Origin: Neorhizobium lilium
GTDB taxonomy: Bacteria; Pseudomonadota; Alphaproteobacteria; Rhizobiales; Rhizobiaceae
Length of the DNA: 64,000 nt
Direction of reading: 5' to 3'
Assembly: GCF_004053875.1 (NCBI RefSeq)
Contig: NZ_SBIP01000006.1
Location: 1-64,000 of the forward strand
Of the stretch, positions 8,559-16,702 are shown piece after piece; positions within the stretch are counted from its first letter, which is position 1, and the number at the start of each line of letters is the position of its first letter. The notes under the pieces are model-generated. The model made no database searches. It was not told the DNA's origin and saw only the letters and a program-made list of their open reading frames with translations. Position numbers and translations under genes: made by a program.

Positions 8559-9524
8559 TTAGCGTGACAGCTCTTTGTCGACTTCGGATTTGTGGGCGCG
8601 CAGCCGCATCAGGCGGCGGTCGCGCCAGACCTGACGGTCGGCCAGATCGCTTTCGGGAAGTAGGCGGCGGCGGGATTGCAGAACGTCCCGCAAAACCGGG
8701 CCGTCCCAAGCGACGCGTTCGCGCATCTGTTCGAACAGTTCGCTGTACATCGGCTGATAACGCTGGATATAGTCGGCGATACCCCCCGGCGCATTCAGAT
8801 CGATCGTCTCAAACGGGCCGATGAAAGACCATCGCAAGGCAAGGCCATCGGCGATCCCACGATCGACGTCTTCAGCGGACGCGTAGCCGTTGGCGACGAG
8901 GCGAAATGCTTCTTCGAGAAGGGCTCCCTGCAGGCGGTTCATGATGAAGCCGTCCACCTCTTTCTTCATTATGATGGGAACTTGACCGACGCTGGTGAGA
9001 AAGAGTTCCGCCGCCGTCATGATTTCCGGCGCCGTCCACGAGGCGGGAACAACCTCGACTGCTGGAATGAGATAGGGTGGATTGATGGGATGCGCGACCA
9101 GGCATCGGTGCTTGCCTTTCAAATCTTCCGAAATCGCTGACGGAAGAAGCGCCGAGCTCGAGCTTGCCAGAATGGCATCGGGATGACTGAGTTCGTCCAG
9201 GCGCGCAAATAGCGCGCGCTTGACATCGATTTTCTCTGGCCCGCATTCCTGCACCCAACCGCTGCCATTCAAAGCTTCCTCCAACGTCGTGCATGCGGTG
9301 ATCAGCACGAGGACATCGGCTGGGAGCCGGCCATCGAGAAGGTCATTTTCCGCAAGATCATCGAGTATGGTCGCAATGAACTCCTTGGCGCGGCGGCAAG
9401 CCCCGGCATCCGGATCCCAAAGGTTCACATGTCGTCCGGTGCGTGCGAATGTGATTGCCCATGCCCGTCCAATCAATCCGACGCCTATGACGGCGATTTT
9501 GAGTTCCGCTGATGGTGTCATCAC
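8559..9524 (-). CDS. 3-hydroxyacid dehydrogenase of the 3-hydroxyacyl-CoA dehydrogenase fold
   Basis: 321 residues with an N-terminal NAD-binding GVGLIG at 14-19, ASSSSALLPS in the middle and the C-terminal helical domain (KKEVDGFIMNRLQGALLEEA). The length and style fit the CoA-independent branch (L-carnitine dehydrogenase, L-gulonate 3-dehydrogenase), which oxidises the 3-hydroxyl of free hydroxy acids. Its start overlaps the SDR stop by ATGA, and it ends 16 bp before BKACE, so it probably makes the beta-keto acid that BKACE cleaves. Two start codons are in tandem (MM). The exact substrate is inferred. Confidence 0.85.
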   Translation of the reverse strand: MMTPSAELKIAVIGVGLIGRAWAITFARTGRHVNLWDPDAGACRRAKEFIATILDDLAENDLLDGRLPADVLVLITACTTLEEALNGSGWVQECGPEKIDVKRALFARLDELSHPDAILASSSSALLPSAISEDLKGKHRCLVAHPINPPYLIPAVEVVPASWTAPEIMTAAELFLTSVGQVPIIMKKEVDGFIMNRLQGALLEEAFRLVANGYASAEDVDRGIADGLALRWSFIGPFETIDLNAPGGIADYIQRYQPMYSELFEQMRERVAWDGPVLRDVLQSRRRLLPESDLADRQVWRDRRLMRLRAHKSEVDKELSR

Positions 9525-10327
9525 AGGGTCTCGACATTTCCATCGACGCCAATCGACTGACCGGAAATGTTGCGCCCGCCGTTGGATAGTAGAAACGCAA
9601 CCGTCTCCGCCACATCTTCCGGCGTCACCATCCGACGCATCGAAACGCGCTCGAGATAGCGGGTTTCCATCTCGGCATATTCGATGCCAACCTGCGCCGC
9701 GCGATCCTTGATCACCCCTTCCATTCTCGCTCCAGCCACGATGCCGGGCAGGATCGCATTGACGCGGATGTTGTGGGGGCCTAGCTCTTTGGCAAGGCTC
9801 TGCGTGAAGCCTATGACGCCGAATTTGGCGGCTGAATACGGTGTGCGGTAAGCATAGCCGTGCCGCCCCGCAGCTGACGACATGTTAACGATCGCGCCGC
9901 CGCCAGCCGCCTTGATAGCGGGAACGGCGTAATGCGTGCAGAGAAATTGGCCAGTCAGGCCGATTTCCACGCAACGCCGCCAATCCGACGGAGAAATATC
10001 CTCGACGCCGCCCGTTGGCCCAGCAATGCCTGCATTGTTGATCAGTGCGTCCAAACCGCCGAAGTTGTGCCCGGCCGACGTAAAAAATGCTTCTACTTCC
10101 GCCTCACTCGAAACGTCAGCCTTGGCGACCAGCGCGTCTGGCATATCGTGCCGGGCAGTATCAAGGGCGCTGTCTGACACGTCGAACAGGGCGACACGGC
10201 AACCGTGGGCGTAAAGCAGCTTGGAAATCGCAAGCCCAATGCCTCCAGCACCTGCCGAAATTGCCACACGCTGGCCTTTAAGTCCTGGGAGAAGGTCGGG
10301 GAGAAGGGATGTCTGTGGAACGTTCAT
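9521..10327 (-). CDS. SDR-family dehydrogenase, candidate deoxyribose or deoxyribonate dehydrogenase
   Basis: 268 residues. GAGGIG at 26-31 is the nucleotide motif, NNAG at 97-100, and the catalytic Y164/K168 appear in YSAAK. The start at 10327 is taken because it follows the permease stop after one base, while the longer frame overlaps the permease. The family oxidises sugar or sugar-acid hydroxyls with NAD(P). Position in the operon suggests either C1 oxidation of the free sugar to the lactone or C3 oxidation of deoxyribonate; SDR enzymes do the latter in the known oxidative deoxyribose route. Which of the two dehydrogenases here does which step is open. Confidence 0.87.
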   Translation of the reverse strand: MNVPQTSLLPDLLPGLKGQRVAISAGAGGIGLAISKLLYAHGCRVALFDVSDSALDTARHDMPDALVAKADVSSEAEVEAFFTSAGHNFGGLDALINNAGIAGPTGGVEDISPSDWRRCVEIGLTGQFLCTHYAVPAIKAAGGGAIVNMSSAAGRHGYAYRTPYSAAKFGVIGFTQSLAKELGPHNIRVNAILPGIVAGARMEGVIKDRAAQVGIEYAEMETRYLERVSMRRMVTPEDVAETVAFLLSNGGRNISGQSIGVDGNVETL

Positions 10328-10328
10328 T

Positions 10329-12425
10329 TTAATTGGTCCTTTCGCGAAGAGCGACGACGGCGGCCAAAACGACGCAGCCGAAGATGATGGCCCGGAAGGC
10401 ATAGGGAAGTGATGTTCCGGCCAGTAAGGTCTGTAGGGCCGTCAGGAGAAGCGCGCCGCCGACCATGCCGAGATAATGGCCTCTACCACCGGTGATCAAT
10501 GCACCGCCGACAACAACGACGGCGATCGACGGAAGAAGATAGTCATCCCCCATGCCAAGGCTTGCCTGGCCTGAAAAGCCCGTCAGCAGGATGCCGACCA
10601 CACCGGCGCAGACCGCCGACAGCATATAGACGAGGATGGTGACGCGGCCGGTGCGGACGCCTGACAGGCGGGCCGCATCGACGCTGTTACCAAGCGCGTA
10701 GACGCGGCGGCCGAAGGTCGTCCTCCCCAGAAGAAGGACGCCGCCAGCAACGAACAAAACCAGCGCGTAGATAACTGGTGTCACACCGAGCAGATGGCCG
10801 GTCATGAACCACCGCAAGCCTGAAGACGCAAAGCCCGAAGGCGTTCCGTTCGAATAGAGCAGGGCAATTCCCTGCAGGATACCGTTCATGGCAAGGGTCA
10901 CAAGAATCGGCGAGAGCCCAAGGACGACGACACCGAACCCGTTCAGAAACCCGAACAGGGCCGCCATCGCGAGCACCATCGGCACGGCATATATGAGCGC
11001 TGCGTCTGAGCCCTGCACGACACCGGCCAGCATGACGCCCGACAGCCCGATCATCCAAGGAACCGACAAGTCCAACCCGCCCGTCAGGATCACTGATCCC
11101 TGCCCCAACGCCAGGATCGCAAGAAATGTCGAAAGCACCAGCAGGGAATTCCAATAGTTCCAATTCCCGAAGACGCTGCCCAACACAAGCTGGGTGGCTA
11201 TCAGCACAAGCACGAGACATGCATAGGCCGGCACCGCGTAACGGAGTGTTTCGGCATGCTGCTTGAGGAAGGCAGGCCGCGCGGCAGGCTCCGCCACACT
11301 GGGGTTGCTCCGCGTGACGAAAGCCAGCCGCCGGTCGGTCTGTTCCCGCTGCGAGACGAGGTTCCCCGCCCGCCACGCGGAAATCGTTGCCGCAGCACCC
11401 TTGATTTGCTCGGTGAACACGGAATGACGCGACACGGAAGACAAGAGAACCGCGCAGATCAGTACGATGCCCTCGGCAATGGTGGAGAAATAGGCTGAGA
11501 CGTTGAGCGCAAGCAGGATGTTGACGATGATCATCAGCACGAGGGCACCGAAGATCGTGCCGACCGGACCGCCCTTGCCGCCGCCGAGCCGGGTACCCCC
11601 GATGACGACCGCAGCAAAGATCGACAGCAGTAGAGGATTGCCGACTGTCGGATCGCCCGAACCGGTCTGCGCGCTGACGAAGACGCCCGCCATTCCGTAG
11701 AACCCACCGGCCAGAACATAGGTCGCGAACCGAACCAAAGGGACGCGCACGCCAACGGCGGCGGCCGATGCCCGGTCGCTGCCGACCGCGTAGAGCGCCA
11801 CGCCGTAAGGCGTTCTCTTCAGCCAGCCCCAGCCGAGTGCCAAAGCGGCGAGCAGCAGAAGCGCCGACGGAAGGAATTCGGGAATGGCATCGCCCATATA
11901 GAAGGTGCCGAGCGACGGAGACACGAACCCGCCCGGCTGGTTCAACACCAGAAGCGTGATGCCCTGGATGATGAACATCGTGGAGAGGGTCACCACGATG
12001 GGCTGAAGGCGGAAGATCGCGATGAACAGTCCGTTGAAAGCGCCGACGCCCATTCCGGTGGCGATGCCAACGAGGGTCCACACAAGGACAGAAGCCTCCA
12101 TGTCAGCGGGGTCCATGTTGGCTGCGAGCACAGCGTTGACCAGCGAGATGACCGCGCCAGCCGACAGATCGAAGCCGCCCGAGAGAATGACCAGCGTTTG
12201 GCCGAAGGCCGCCAGGGCCAGAGGCGTGGCGCCGCTGATCAGGAACGACATGTCGAAATAGCTGATCGGACCGGGACTGATGAAGGCCTGCAGCAGCATG
12301 AGGCCGAAGAACACGATAATGGCGACGACCATGCCGCGCGCCCGGCGAATGGAGCGACCGAATACGGCTGGCATGCGACTGTTGACACCGTTAGCCACCG
12401 TATCTGTTGATAGCGAAACGTTCAT
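10329..12425 (-). CDS. Fused tandem sugar ABC permease (two RbsC-type domains in one chain)
   Basis: 698 residues, about twice the normal RbsC-type permease. Two complete copies of the BPD_transp_2 domain are present. Domain 1 covers roughly residues 30-340 with LSGGFDLSAGAVISL. Domain 2 covers roughly 405-695 with LTGGLDLSVPWMIGLSG. They are joined by a polar linker of about 60 residues. Each half has eight to ten hydrophobic segments. The start is ATG 12425, overlapping the ATPase stop by ATGA; the longer frame is antisense-like and rejected. The protein should form the whole transmembrane channel of a sugar importer with the ATPase and binding protein upstream. Confidence 0.9.
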   Translation of the reverse strand: MNVSLSTDTVANGVNSRMPAVFGRSIRRARGMVVAIIVFFGLMLLQAFISPGPISYFDMSFLISGATPLALAAFGQTLVILSGGFDLSAGAVISLVNAVLAANMDPADMEASVLVWTLVGIATGMGVGAFNGLFIAIFRLQPIVVTLSTMFIIQGITLLVLNQPGGFVSPSLGTFYMGDAIPEFLPSALLLLAALALGWGWLKRTPYGVALYAVGSDRASAAAVGVRVPLVRFATYVLAGGFYGMAGVFVSAQTGSGDPTVGNPLLLSIFAAVVIGGTRLGGGKGGPVGTIFGALVLMIIVNILLALNVSAYFSTIAEGIVLICAVLLSSVSRHSVFTEQIKGAAATISAWRAGNLVSQREQTDRRLAFVTRSNPSVAEPAARPAFLKQHAETLRYAVPAYACLVLVLIATQLVLGSVFGNWNYWNSLLVLSTFLAILALGQGSVILTGGLDLSVPWMIGLSGVMLAGVVQGSDAALIYAVPMVLAMAALFGFLNGFGVVVLGLSPILVTLAMNGILQGIALLYSNGTPSGFASSGLRWFMTGHLLGVTPVIYALVLFVAGGVLLLGRTTFGRRVYALGNSVDAARLSGVRTGRVTILVYMLSAVCAGVVGILLTGFSGQASLGMGDDYLLPSIAVVVVGGALITGGRGHYLGMVGGALLLTALQTLLAGTSLPYAFRAIIFGCVVLAAVVALRERTN

Positions 12426-13996
12426 GCCCGCATCCTCCCGTGTGAACTGTCCTGGGTATCGGGGCCGTCTTGGACTGCATGTCTGCCACCCAGCGCCGCC
12501 TCCATGATGGCGGTCTCCGAAATGTCGTCGCCCTGCAGTTGAAGAGCAACACGGCCCTCGTAGAGAACCGAGACGCGGTCGCAGAGATGGACCAGTTCGG
12601 GGACTTCCGTCGAATGGAAGAGAATGGCACCGCCGGCGTCGGTGAATTTCCGCATCAGCACATAGAGCTGGTGCTTGGTGCCGACATCGATGCCGCGTGT
12701 CGGATCGAACAGCAGAAGAATGCGGCTCTGCGCCAGAAACCACTTGGAGATCGCGATCTTCTGCTGGTTGCCGCCGGAAAACGATCCGGCCGCCATGTAG
12801 AGCGCCCGATCGGCAACCTCGACCGCGTTGAACACCGCGCGGGTGGCCGCCCGTTCCGCCTTGAGGTTGAGCAGCCCGTAGTGCGAGAACTGGTCGACGA
12901 CCGGTAGGCTTGCATTGGCGGTCCCGTTCAACTTCAGGAACAGGCCTTCCGTTTTGCGATCCTCAGGCACGAAGCCGATGCCGATCGACGGTGAGAGCGC
13001 GTCAGCCGGCGATCCGAGGTAGACGTCCTGGCCATCGATGAGAATAGCGCCTGCCTTGGCGGGAAGCGCGCCGAAACAGGCGGAAAACAGATCGAGCTGT
13101 CCCATGCCCTGCAGGGCGGCGACGCCGTGGATCTCTCCTGGCCGCAGGGTGAGATCGACACCGGCCAGTTTCTCGCCCGCCGCCAGTTGCCGGACTTCGA
13201 GCACCGGATCGCGTCCGTTCGAGCCGGCAACGGGTCGGGGAGGAAAGGCGTTTTCGATCGAGCGCCCGATGATCTTCTCGACGACTTCGTCGTCGGTGAC
13301 GTCGGCGACATTGGCGGTGACGATGTGCTTGCCGTTGCGAAGGATCGTTAGCCGGTCGCAGAACTGCCGGACTTCGGGCAGCCGGTGGGAAATGAAGACG
13401 ATGGTGATGCCGGCGCGCTTTGCATTGGCGATGATCTCGCCGAGCCACAGTACGTCCTTGCCCGAAAGCGCCGAGGTCGGCTCGTCGAGTAACAACACGT
13501 CTGGCTTTCGATAGAGTGCGCGTGCGATTTCGATCTTCTGCTTTACCGACAGGTCCAGTTCGCCAGCAATCGCATTCAGATCGACATCGAGGTCTATTGC
13601 CTTGAAATGTGCCGTCACGTCGCGCCTTGCTCCGGACCGGCGCAGCATGCCGAGCGGACCGACCGGGGCAGTTGGCAGGAGCATGTTCTCCAGAACCGTG
13701 AGGTCGTCGACCAGCGTCAATTCCTGAAACGCCGTCTGAATGCCGCAGCGATGCGCATCGCGCGGCGATTTTAGGGAAACCGGCTTGCCGTTGATATACA
13801 GTGAACCGTTATCCGGCGACAAAAGCCCGGAGAGTAGTTTCATCGTGGTTGATTTACCCGCGCCGTTCTCGCCGAGCAGCGCGTGCACCGTGCCGCGTTC
13901 GATGGAGAATGTGGCATTGTCGATCGCTTTGGTCGCGCCGAACGATTTCGACACGCCCTCGATCGCCACCACGGGTGACGTCACATGGTTTGTCAT
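12422..13996 (-). CDS. Sugar ABC transporter ATP-binding protein (RbsA type, two nucleotide-binding domains)
   Basis: 524 residues. NBD1 has Walker A GENGAGKST at 42-50, an LSVKQ signature near 149-153, Walker B LLLDEPTSAL at 168-177 and an ISHRL switch. NBD2 has a good signature (FSGGNQQ, 406-412), but its Walker A position is degenerate (LQGMGQLDLF), as is usual in RbsA proteins. Its Walker B reads LLLFDPTRGID instead of LLLDEPTRGID, so the metal aspartate position is F430 and the catalytic glutamate is D431. It powers uptake through the fused permease, and the two genes overlap by four bases. Confidence 0.93.
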   Translation of the reverse strand: MTNHVTSPVVAIEGVSKSFGATKAIDNATFSIERGTVHALLGENGAGKSTTMKLLSGLLSPDNGSLYINGKPVSLKSPRDAHRCGIQTAFQELTLVDDLTVLENMLLPTAPVGPLGMLRRSGARRDVTAHFKAIDLDVDLNAIAGELDLSVKQKIEIARALYRKPDVLLLDEPTSALSGKDVLWLGEIIANAKRAGITIVFISHRLPEVRQFCDRLTILRNGKHIVTANVADVTDDEVVEKIIGRSIENAFPPRPVAGSNGRDPVLEVRQLAAGEKLAGVDLTLRPGEIHGVAALQGMGQLDLFSACFGALPAKAGAILIDGQDVYLGSPADALSPSIGIGFVPEDRKTEGLFLKLNGTANASLPVVDQFSHYGLLNLKAERAATRAVFNAVEVADRALYMAAGSFSGGNQQKIAISKWFLAQSRILLLFDPTRGIDVGTKHQLYVLMRKFTDAGGAILFHSTEVPELVHLCDRVSVLYEGRVALQLQGDDISETAIMEAALGGRHAVQDGPDTQDSSHGRMRA

Positions 13997-14055
13997 GAAT
14001 GCAAAACTCCGTTCCGGGAAACAGCCGGCGGCGAAAGCCGCCGGCCTCTCGTTCC

Positions 14056-15171
14056 TTACTCGTCAGGCTGGCCAACAAGAGCAGCCTGGAGACCGAGACC
14101 AGGAAGTTCCGACGAGTAGATCGAAGCAAACCAGCCCGGATTGGAGACAAGAGCTGGCTGGAAAACGTTGCAGCCGTTCTTGAGTTCTTCCCACTCGCCT
14201 GTCTGGCAGAGCTTGATCGTTTCATTGGTCACAAGCGGCAGAGGCAAAGTCGTGTGCTGCGGAACATCCTTTCCCTCGATCAAATCGACGGCGAGTTTCA
14301 GAGCCAAGGCACCGGAATAGGGTGGCGACGCATAGGAAATTCTTGGTGCGCCCATCGGGACATAAGGGCTGGATGCACCGTCGATCTTCGTGTCGGCGGG
14401 CAGCATCTGGATCCGGCCACCGTTCGACCCTTCGCCTGCGCATGGCAAGAGCTGCTCAGGTGTCTTTCCTGCTTCGATCTGCATCGAGTTCGCCGTGAAG
14501 CAGCCAACCTGCATCCACATACCATTGATATCGTCCCACTTCCGGGTCGACAAAAGCTTGGATAACTCGGTGCGAGCGACGGCCTGGCTCCACATGCCGA
14601 CGGCCTCCCCGACGATTTTGATGTCTGGATGCTTGGCAAAAACCTCCTTGGCGGCGGCAGTGCGTGCGGTATCGACGGATGTCCCCGGCACTCCTGTCAC
14701 CATGACGACGTTACCTTTGCCGCCGAGCTTGTCCACCAACCACTCCGCCGTCTTTCGACCGGCTTCAGCCTGGTCGATCGTCACGTTGTAGGCGCAGGGT
14801 TCGGTAATTTCCGCATCATAGGCGATGATCTTTACGCCCTTGGCGCAGGCCGCCTTGACCACCTGGTTGAGCGCGGTTGGGGAGATCGGATAGACGACGA
14901 TTGCCTTGGCGCCTGCCTGTACCATCGCATTGATCTGCTGAATCTGGCGTTGGGCGTTCGGCCCTGCGACCTGTACCTTCAGGTCGATTTTGTCAGCGTA
15001 GCCTTTGGACGCCGCGAGGGCTTTCACCATGTTGGCCGCTTCGGCCTGCCAGTCGTTGCCGATGTAACTCATCGACAGGTAAACCTGTTGCTTCTCTGCC
15101 GCGCGCGCACCGGTCGTAAGGGCGCAGGCGACGGATAGCGCGAGCAAAGATGCTTTCATAAACGGCTTCAT
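14056..15171 (-). CDS. Periplasmic sugar-binding protein of the ABC importer (Peripla_BP_4 type)
   Basis: 371 residues with a signal peptide (MKPFMKASLLALSVACALTTGARA) cleaved near residue 24. The fold is the ribose/galactose-binding type I protein: AGPNAQRQIQQINAMVQAG, then IVVYPISPTAL, then the hinge and C-lobe. Start ATG 15171 has AGGAGGATC. It is the first gene of the leftward ten-kb operon, 59 bp upstream of the ATPase. This class binds pentoses, deoxy sugars and related polyols, in keeping with the predicted deoxyribose/deoxyribonate uptake. Confidence 0.92.
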   Translation of the reverse strand: MKPFMKASLLALSVACALTTGARAAEKQQVYLSMSYIGNDWQAEAANMVKALAASKGYADKIDLKVQVAGPNAQRQIQQINAMVQAGAKAIVVYPISPTALNQVVKAACAKGVKIIAYDAEITEPCAYNVTIDQAEAGRKTAEWLVDKLGGKGNVVMVTGVPGTSVDTARTAAAKEVFAKHPDIKIVGEAVGMWSQAVARTELSKLLSTRKWDDINGMWMQVGCFTANSMQIEAGKTPEQLLPCAGEGSNGGRIQMLPADTKIDGASSPYVPMGAPRISYASPPYSGALALKLAVDLIEGKDVPQHTTLPLPLVTNETIKLCQTGEWEELKNGCNVFQPALVSNPGWFASIYSSELPGLGLQAALVGQPDE

Positions 15172-15248
15172 TTTGATCCTCCTCTTGCTGTCGGTGGGAC
15201 CTCCTCGCCCCAGTCAATCCGATCAGATTTCCAAAAGATCTTAGATAA

Positions 15249-15277
15249 TTGATCAAAAGTCAATTGGACTTTATCAA
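15249..15277. promoter_or_regulatory. Probable GntR operator in the divergent promoter region
   Basis: Inverted repeat with perfect inner arms AAAGTC (15256-15261) and GACTTT (15267-15272) around AATTG. Outer arms are TTGAT (15249-15253) and ATCAA (15273-15277). It lies between the binding-protein gene and the GntR gene, where it could control both. Assignment to the GntR protein is by position. Confidence 0.6.
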
Positions 15278-15325
15278 ATCGGGAATATTTGTTATGAGGT
15301 ATTCGCCAGAGATCAGGGAGACGAA

Positions 15326-15988
15326 ATGCACGGAATATCGGAGCAGGTTTTGCCGCTAAGACGCGAAACGCTCGAAGACGGCGTTTACAGGCAGCTTTGC
15401 GATTTGATCCTGAGAGGGGGGATCGTTCCGGGAGAGTCTATCACGGTCGCCAGTCTGGCGGAGGCATTCAATGTCAGTCCCATGCCTGTTCGCAACGCAT
15501 TGACTCGCTTGTCAAGCGCGGGTGCTCTGACGGTTTTATCCGGGAGGACGATCGGCATTCCAAAACTGACACGCGAGCGTCTGGACGAACTTTTGCGTGT
15601 AAGACTTACGGTAGAGCCGACAACGGCAGCATGGGCCGCGCAACGCACTGGTCCCTTGCATCTCGAGGGTTTGAGCAAAAGTTTTCAAGCATTGTCCGAG
15701 GGCCAACAGGCTGGCGATACGAAGCTGTACCTGCAATCGAACTATGATTTTCATTTCGAGGTCTATCGCCTCGCGCAGTCATCAATCATGCTGTCGATCA
15801 TTGAGAGTCTCTGGCTGCAAATCTCACCTTATTTCCACCTTCTCCGATCGTCAGGAAACTTCCGCATATCGAACCGTCATCACGAAGATATTTTTCGGGC
15901 CATTGAAAACAACCAACCTGACCGCGCCCGTCAGGCTATGCATGGCGATATCTCCGATGCCTATGGGGCGCTCATCGAATGCCTTTGA
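15326..15988 (+). CDS. GntR-family transcriptional regulator (FadR/FCD subfamily)
   Basis: 220 residues. The N-terminal winged helix is recognisable by VASLAEAFNVSPMPVRNAL around 39-57. The C-terminal all-helical ligand domain has the LTVEPTTAAWAA helix and two histidine-containing segments (YDFHFEVYRLA and SNRHHEDIF), as expected for the metal-binding FCD fold. RBS GGGAGACG precedes the ATG. It is divergent from the sugar importer and catabolic operon across 154 bp and most likely represses them until a pathway intermediate such as the sugar acid binds. Confidence 0.9.
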   Translation: MHGISEQVLPLRRETLEDGVYRQLCDLILRGGIVPGESITVASLAEAFNVSPMPVRNALTRLSSAGALTVLSGRTIGIPKLTRERLDELLRVRLTVEPTTAAWAAQRTGPLHLEGLSKSFQALSEGQQAGDTKLYLQSNYDFHFEVYRLAQSSIMLSIIESLWLQISPYFHLLRSSGNFRISNRHHEDIFRAIENNQPDRARQAMHGDISDAYGALIECL

Positions 15989-16702
15989 GGTTCGGACAGC
16001 ATCCTGCCGCGGCCGAATTTCGCCGCCTGCATTCCTCATCTCGCCTCGACACGGTCAAACAGCCGGGTCCCGTCTGAATCCGACAAGCAATCGACAACGT
16101 GCCTGGTCCTGTGTCGAGCGATAGAGGGCCACATGTGGCGGTAATGTCAATGTTCCTGCCGTTTTTACTGTTGGCGTACAATGACTGCGCCATTTTACTT
16201 CGCTTGAAAGGCCAGCCGGCCGCAAATTCAGCCCTAGAACTTCCCGCCGTACTGGATCGTTTAACGGCTCTACGAATGGCTCTCTATAGTCTTTGGCCCG
16301 GGATCTACCGCCCATATCGTCATTGACGCGGGATAGTGGCAAGCTTCACCGATATGGTCAGTTAGAGCGCGAAACTGCACAATGGACTGGGTTTGGCATT
16401 GACGCTGGCCGACCGTCTGAGGGACGCAGGGTGCGTATCAATGAAGTGACGCAAACACCAATGATTGGCATCACGGCTCATAGCCTCATGCTTGGGCATT
16501 TGATCGACCAATTCGGCCACCAAGAGATTGAACACAAGGCAATACAATTTTGATGAATGATATTTGATAAATTAAGGTTTGATCAGTTTTTCTCATTTAT
16601 TGTTAAGTGGTGTCAAGACCAAGGTCCGTTCGAACTGTCGGCAATATCTCCAGCCGTGCCAATCATCGCCAAAGTCCGCGTCATTATTTCGAAGGGTGCA
16701 TC
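15989..16702. other. Intergenic stretch, possibly an old mobile-element scar
   Basis: No supported gene. Short frames on both strands (for example 16055-16342 minus) lack ribosome sites and known motifs. The composition drifts to lower GC near 16540-16620, just before the chemoreceptor. The block around 16135-16200 resembles the repeat-rich termini of insertion sequences, but I cannot identify an element. Confidence 0.35.

Noticed and set aside
10687..12081. Long minus-strand frame of 464 codons inside the permease
   Set aside because: Out-of-frame shadow of the fused permease with arginine-rich composition.
12422..12743. N-terminal extension of the fused permease frame by about 106 codons
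   Set aside because: The extension lies inside the ATPase gene in another frame; the ATGA-coupled ATG 12425 is the natural start.
16055..16342. Minus-strand 95-codon frame near a possible insertion-sequence end
   Set aside because: No transposase motif, target repeats or matching inverted ends could be identified.
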